Source: an uncultured Marvinbryantia sp.
GTDB taxonomy: Bacteria; Bacillota; Clostridia; Lachnospirales; Lachnospiraceae
Length of the DNA stretch: 64,000 bases
Reading direction: 5' to 3'
NCBI GenBank assembly: GCA_947630735.1
Contig: CANRIR010000001.1
Location: 1 to 64,000 of the forward strand
Part shown: one piece after another, positions 60,024-64,000 of the stretch
Layout: each line of letters starts with the position of its first letter
How positions within the stretch are numbered: the stretch's first letter is position 1
Notes under the pieces: generated by a model
Told to the model about the DNA's origin: nothing
Database searches by the model: none
What the model saw: the letters and a program-made list of their open reading frames with translations, nothing else
Translations under genes and position numbers: made by a program

Positions 60024-62579
60024 ATGATGGGAGAACAGGATCGGGAGAAACGGGAAAAGAACGGACAGGAGATCATGGAGAAAAACGGGCAGGAATTTAC
60101 GGAGAAGAATGAGCAGGAGATCATGGAAAGGATCCGGCAGTCGCAGGAGCAGATCTTGGTGCCGGACTCTTTAAGTCCGGAAAACATAAAAAAGAAGCTG
60201 GACGAAAGTATCGCGGCAGCAAAAAACGCCGAAGGAAAGAGTACTGCGGCGTCAAAAGGCACTGAAGAAAAGAGCGCTGCGGAACATGCCGTGGAACATG
60301 TCGGAAAAAATGTCGGAGAACATGCCGGAGAGAATGCCGGAGAACATGCCGGGGAGAGCGCCGGACAGGGCAGCGGGAAGATCGTTCCCATAAAGAAATG
60401 GCGAAAGACCGTCCTGCGCATCGCAAAGACCGCGGCCGCCGCGCTGGTCATCTTTGCGGCGGGGCACCAGATAGGGGCCGTGCAGATGCGCAGAACGCTC
60501 CTGCCGGTCCAGTCTGACCAGTCATTACAGATGGAAACGGAACTTACACATGAGAACAACACCGAAGCGGCTCAGCAGAGCGTGCAGGAAAACGCCGAAG
60601 CGGGCGTGCAGATGGCAAAGATGGAAACGGGCATACAGATAGCGGAGACGGAACCGGCCGCGCAGGAGGACAGTGCCATCAGCACCATGCCCTTAAAGCA
60701 GGAACTGTTCACGGTGCCCCAGAGCGAAGCCGCTGTGGATCAGGCAGACACAGACGAGCCAGCGGTAAACGAAGCCGCCGCAGATCAGGCAGAAGCCGGG
60801 ACTGCCGTGAGCGAGGCCGCGGCTCCCGTGAAGAAGACTGCCAGAGCGGATCTGGCCGCCGCGGATCAGGAAGACACAGCCGAGGCAGCGGCGGATGAAA
60901 CCGCGCCGGATCAGGCGGAGGGCATCGCCCCCGTGGGAAGCGCGGAGGAGCTCTACAACCGCCTGGTGGAGTTTCAGAACCAGAACGGCTATGACATGGG
61001 CGTGAACGTCAAATATCAGGCAATGGCCATCGCGGAGGATGCGTCATTTGAAGTGGCGGCGGAAAACGCGCCCGTGGCGGCAGGGGCAGGAGCGGAAAGC
61101 GGGAGCTATTCCTCCACCAATCTGCGGCAGCTGGGCGTGGACGAGAGTGACATTGTAAAGACGGACGGGAAATATATCTATATTCTGAAGCGGAACAGTT
61201 CCGTGAAGATCATCAGCGCCGAGGGCGAGGAGCTGGCCCTCATCCAGTCGCTGGTGCCGGAGGATCTGAGCGTGTCGGTGCGGGATATGTATGTGGACGG
61301 CGATACGCTGAACGTGATCACCAGCGGCAGCAAGACCGCCATGCTGGAGGAGGAGCCCGATGTGTACACCACCCAGGACTACGACTTCGCCCAGGTGTGG
61401 ACCTATGACATCGCGGACCGCAAAGCGCCGAAGCTGCTGGGCTGCGCGGAGCAGGAAGGCTATTATCACAGCAGCCGCAAGGTGGGCGACTACATCTACC
61501 TGTTTACCCAGTTCCAGCCAAAGATCGGCAATTCCGCGGAGCGCGGCATCATGCCCCTGGTCAACGGCACGGCTATGCCGGTGTCCGACATTTATCTGCC
61601 GAAGACGCTGCAGTCCACGTCCTACCTGGTCATCGGTTCCGTGAACGTGAAGGATCCCGGCCGGACGGTCAGCCACAAGGCGGTGGTTTCCGGTGTGAAC
61701 CATTTCTATGTGAGCACGGAAAGCATTTTTATCTGCAACCAGAGCTGGGAAAACGGAAAAGACGTCACGGAGATCCTGAAATTCTCTTATCGGGACGGCG
61801 AGATCCGCGGCGTGGGGGCGTGCAGCCTGGAAGGGTATTTAAACGACACCTTCTCTTTGGACGAGTACAACGGTTATCTGCGTGTGGTGGCCACCGACTG
61901 GAACAGCGGGGATGAAGTGAACGCGCTCTACATCTACGACGAGAACATGAACCTGACGGGAAAGATCGGCGACATCGCGCCGGACGAGACCATCCGCTCC
62001 GCACGTTTCCTGGGCGATACCGGATATTTCGTGACCTTCAGGCAGACGGATCCTCTGTTTTCCGTGGATCTGTCCGATCCGGCCGATCCCCGGATCCTGG
62101 GCGAACTGAAAGTGACCGGGTTTTCCTCCTACCTGCATTACTACGGGGAGAACCGGCTGCTGGGCATCGGCTATGACGCGGATTCCGGGACCGGCGCGAC
62201 AACGGGCATCAAGCTGTCCATGTTCGACATCTCCGACCCGGCGAACGTGACGGAAGTGAAGCGGTACATCATCAAAGACGCCGACTACTGCCCGGGGCTT
62301 TCCGACTACAAGTCCATCCTGATCGACCCGGACAAAAACCTGTTTGGATTTGTGTGCGACAACAAATATCTGGTGTTCTCCTACGACGAGCAGGAGGGCT
62401 TTCGGAACAAGCTGGCCTACAATATGTCCGAGGGCAGCGAAAAGTCAAACTACTGGTACGAGTACGAGGACGTGCGCGGGCTGTATATCGGCGACACCTT
62501 CTACCTGGCGAACATGGACGCGGTGCGGGCGTTCGACATGGCGGACGGCTTTGAGCAGAAAACAAAGCTGGAGATCTGA
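60024..62579 (+). CDS. Membrane-anchored beta-propeller protein, probable anti-sigma factor
   Basis: 851 residues. The cytoplasmic N terminus (1-125) has repeats of EKNGQE(I/F) and GEHAGE(N/S)A and contains VPDSLSPENIKKKLDE, a phrase typical of Firmicute anti-sigma factors. One transmembrane helix lies at about 129-147. The outside part has a low-complexity Ala/Glu/Asp stretch (about 170-300), then a large beta-propeller domain (NLRQLGVDESDIVKTDGKYI, YHSSRKVGDYIYLFTQFQP, FSVDLSDPADPRILGELKV). Probably holds the adjacent sigma factor until an outside signal is bound. AAGGAGG fits ATG 60024 or ATG 60027. Its stop codon directly abuts the stop of the convergent plsC gene. Confidence 0.88.
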   Translation: MMGEQDREKREKNGQEIMEKNGQEFTEKNEQEIMERIRQSQEQILVPDSLSPENIKKKLDESIAAAKNAEGKSTAASKGTEEKSAAEHAVEHVGKNVGEHAGENAGEHAGESAGQGSGKIVPIKKWRKTVLRIAKTAAAALVIFAAGHQIGAVQMRRTLLPVQSDQSLQMETELTHENNTEAAQQSVQENAEAGVQMAKMETGIQIAETEPAAQEDSAISTMPLKQELFTVPQSEAAVDQADTDEPAVNEAAADQAEAGTAVSEAAAPVKKTARADLAAADQEDTAEAAADETAPDQAEGIAPVGSAEELYNRLVEFQNQNGYDMGVNVKYQAMAIAEDASFEVAAENAPVAAGAGAESGSYSSTNLRQLGVDESDIVKTDGKYIYILKRNSSVKIISAEGEELALIQSLVPEDLSVSVRDMYVDGDTLNVITSGSKTAMLEEEPDVYTTQDYDFAQVWTYDIADRKAPKLLGCAEQEGYYHSSRKVGDYIYLFTQFQPKIGNSAERGIMPLVNGTAMPVSDIYLPKTLQSTSYLVIGSVNVKDPGRTVSHKAVVSGVNHFYVSTESIFICNQSWENGKDVTEILKFSYRDGEIRGVGACSLEGYLNDTFSLDEYNGYLRVVATDWNSGDEVNALYIYDENMNLTGKIGDIAPDETIRSARFLGDTGYFVTFRQTDPLFSVDLSDPADPRILGELKVTGFSSYLHYYGENRLLGIGYDADSGTGATTGIKLSMFDISDPANVTEVKRYIIKDADYCPGLSDYKSILIDPDKNLFGFVCDNKYLVFSYDEQEGFRNKLAYNMSEGSEKSNYWYEYEDVRGLYIGDTFYLANMDAVRAFDMADGFEQKTKLEI

Positions 62580-63308
62580 TCACAGCTGATCGGCGCGGTC
62601 CAGCATTTCCTGAATGACCTTCTGGGTGTGGGCACCGAGAAACTTCTTCTCCTCCTTCGAGAGGGCGTTGGGGTAGATCGGCTGCCCATACTGCAGGATC
62701 ACACGGGTGGGTTTTATCTTCGGAAAATGATTTTCAAAAATATCGGCGGAGTGGGTAATGGCCATGGGAATGATGGCGCATCCCGTCTTTTCCGCCATCT
62801 TGAGGCTGCCCTCTTTGAAGGGCAGCATTTTTCCGTCTCTGCTGCGGGTGCCCTCCGGGAAGATGCACATGGAGATACCGTCTTTCATCTGCTGGATGCC
62901 GGTCAGGATGGTCTTTAAGCCCTCGCGGATGTCCGTGCGGTTGAGGAAAAGGCAGTGGAGGCGCTTCATCCACAGGGACAGCAGGGGGATCTTTTCCATG
63001 CTGTCCTTCGCCACGTAGCCGGTCAGGCCGGGGCAGCGGCAGTAGGTGATCAGGATGTCAAAATAGCTGTTGTGGTTCCCCACGTAGAGCACCGTCTCAT
63101 CTTTGGGGACGTTTTCGGCCCCGAAGACGGCAACCTTCACGCCGGATTCCCAGAGGATCAGCCGGAACGCGCCCTGGACGATGCGCAGGGAGGAGATGTC
63201 CCGCATGTAGGGATTGAACTTTCCGATGATCCACTCCGCGATGAGCACCGGTATGGTAAGCACCAGAAAACCGACGACCGTGATCACAACGATAATAAAA
63301 CGCAGCAT
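62580..63308 (-). CDS. plsC: 1-acyl-sn-glycerol-3-phosphate acyltransferase
   Basis: 242 residues. N-terminal transmembrane segment (FIIVVITVVGFLVLTIPVLI), catalytic motif NHNSYFD (78-84) and FPEGTRSRDG (150-159) define the PlsC family, which makes phosphatidate from lysophosphatidate. ATG 63308 has AGAGG upstream; the long upstream extension in the same frame is not supported. Confidence 0.93.
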   Translation of the reverse strand: MLRFIIVVITVVGFLVLTIPVLIAEWIIGKFNPYMRDISSLRIVQGAFRLILWESGVKVAVFGAENVPKDETVLYVGNHNSYFDILITYCRCPGLTGYVAKDSMEKIPLLSLWMKRLHCLFLNRTDIREGLKTILTGIQQMKDGISMCIFPEGTRSRDGKMLPFKEGSLKMAEKTGCAIIPMAITHSADIFENHFPKIKPTRVILQYGQPIYPNALSKEEKKFLGAHTQKVIQEMLDRADQL

Positions 63309-63342
63309 AACAGAGCCTCTTTTCACATAGATATTTTTTTCC

Positions 63343-63371
63343 AGTATACAAAATCTGAAGAAAAGTTGCAA
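63343..63371 (-). promoter_or_regulatory. Promoter of plsC
   Basis: On the minus strand TTGCAA (63371-63366), 17-base spacer, TATACT (63348-63343). The -35 hexamer is its own reverse complement and is shared with the divergent promoter. Confidence 0.65.
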
Positions 63372-63395
63372 GCACAGAAAAGGTTGTGTTATACT
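63366..63395 (+). promoter_or_regulatory. Promoter of the 63449 gene
   Basis: TTGCAA (63366-63371), 18-base spacer, TATACT (63390-63395), with TGT before the -10. Confidence 0.65.
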
Positions 63396-63448
63396 GAATG
63401 CCAGAGGAGCAGAAGTCTGGTTTTGGGTTTTTTGAAAGGAATGATAAG

Positions 63449-64000
63449 ATGAAACGCAGATTTGCAGCGATGATACTGGCGGGACTGTTGGCGGTGCAGG
63501 GCGTCTCTGTGACGGCTGCCCAGGTGCCTGAGGGCCTCGGAACGGCGGGTGCCGGGGCAGCGGCGGCGGTACAGGCAGAAGTGCCTGGTTTGGCGGAGAC
63601 GGGCGCAGGCGCGGCTGTGGCAGAGGAGACAGGTGCCGCGCAGCAATACATCGAAATAGAGGGCACAGACACAGCCGCCGCGCAGCCGGAAACAGAACCG
63701 GAAGCGGCAGGCGCCGCGGCAAAGACGGAGCAGGGTGCGAACGGGCCGGATCCGTCGGTTCCCGCCGGCGAGGAGGAGATCATCATCACGCCGGAAACAG
63801 AGGCTGTGAGCGAGGCGGATCTGGACGATCTGGAGCATCTTCTGACAGCTTCGTATGTACCGGCGGCGGAGGGGGTTAAGATCTCGGAGAGCAGCTTTCC
63901 GGACAGCAATTTCCGCGCCTATGTGACCAGCAGCGTTGACACGAACAGGGATAAGGTGCTGAGCGCGCAGGAGATCAGCGCGGTCACTTATATCAACTGT
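63449..64000 (+). CDS. Secreted repeat protein, N-terminal part (runs off the window)
   Basis: At least 184 residues, no stop before the window ends. Signal peptide (MKRRFAAMILAGLLAVQGVS, then VTAAQ), a low-complexity Ala/Glu/Gly-rich region (about 25-140), then FPDSNFRAYVTSSVDTNRDK and VLSAQEISAVTYINC. This last part resembles the unit that opens leucine-rich-repeat surface proteins of Lachnospiraceae and includes an EF-hand-like DTNRDKVLSAQE loop. AAAGGA is eight bases before ATG 63449. The family assignment is tentative because the main part lies beyond the window. Confidence 0.7.
   Translation, partial: MKRRFAAMILAGLLAVQGVSVTAAQVPEGLGTAGAGAAAAVQAEVPGLAETGAGAAVAEETGAAQQYIEIEGTDTAAAQPETEPEAAGAAAKTEQGANGPDPSVPAGEEEIIITPETEAVSEADLDDLEHLLTASYVPAAEGVKISESSFPDSNFRAYVTSSVDTNRDKVLSAQEISAVTYINC

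Overview
The window reads as chromosome of a GC-rich, anaerobic, spore-lineage Firmicute, most likely a gut Lachnospiraceae-type Clostridia. This is inferred from gene content: SpmB, a DUF5702/DUF6382 Flp-pilus locus, MocR-type aspartate aminotransferase, DUF1002 and DUF6128-like proteins, cellobiose 2-epimerase and pectin-oligomer catabolism. Promoters are sigma-A-like (TTGACA/TATAAT) and ribosome binding sites are strong AGGAGG-type. No tRNA, rRNA, CRISPR array, insertion sequence or prophage was found.

Layout. 0.2-5.5 kb: MATE exporter, secreted SGNH hydrolase with Ig-like domains, cellobiose 2-epimerase family protein, YczE-like membrane protein. 5.6-7.6 kb (minus): a cytoplasmic LacI-type ligand-binding domain fused to a GGDEF diguanylate cyclase. 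7.8-18.2 kb: divergent from it, a compact Flp/Tad (type IVc) pilus operon of eleven genes (two prepilin peptidases, TadZ, TadA/CpaF, TadB, TadC, Flp pilin, DUF5702 protein, two TadE-like proteins, an FHA protein with ten-residue repeats). 18.3-24.5 kb: mtnN, an unexplained structured intergenic stretch, a membrane protein, pgi, a 2-hydroxyacid dehydrogenase, glpK. 24.6-27.3 kb: nucleoside salvage (cdd, pdp, deoC). 27.3-39.0 kb: a pectin/rhamnogalacturonan oligomer locus (kduI, kduD, sugar ABC importer, cytoplasmic GH28, isomerase-like protein, YesL-like protein, GH105, hybrid histidine kinase). 39.0-46 kb: serine acetyltransferase, a 46-residue protein, aminotransferase, ddl-murF, DUF1002 protein. 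46-51.3 kb: PAP2 phosphatase, a large SpaA/Cna-B-like surface protein, spmB. 51.5-59.4 kb: a TPR/AAA-like protein, a TetR regulator with a palindromic operator in its own promoter, a GH13 enzyme, glgB, a repeat-rich DUF6128-like protein. 59.5-64 kb: ECF sigma factor with a membrane beta-propeller partner, a plsC-type acyltransferase (minus), and the start of a secreted repeat protein that runs off the end.

How it works together. The pilus operon and the divergent diguanylate cyclase suggest ligand-controlled c-di-GMP signalling next to a surface-pilus machine (inference). The pectin locus imports oligogalacturonides, cuts them inside the cell with GH28 and GH105, and isomerises and reduces the resulting ketouronate through KduI and KduD. 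KdgK and KdgA, which would finish the pathway, are not in the window. A recurrent oddity is that many intergenic gaps are made of degenerate tandem repeats, in two cases copies of the 3' end of the upstream gene.
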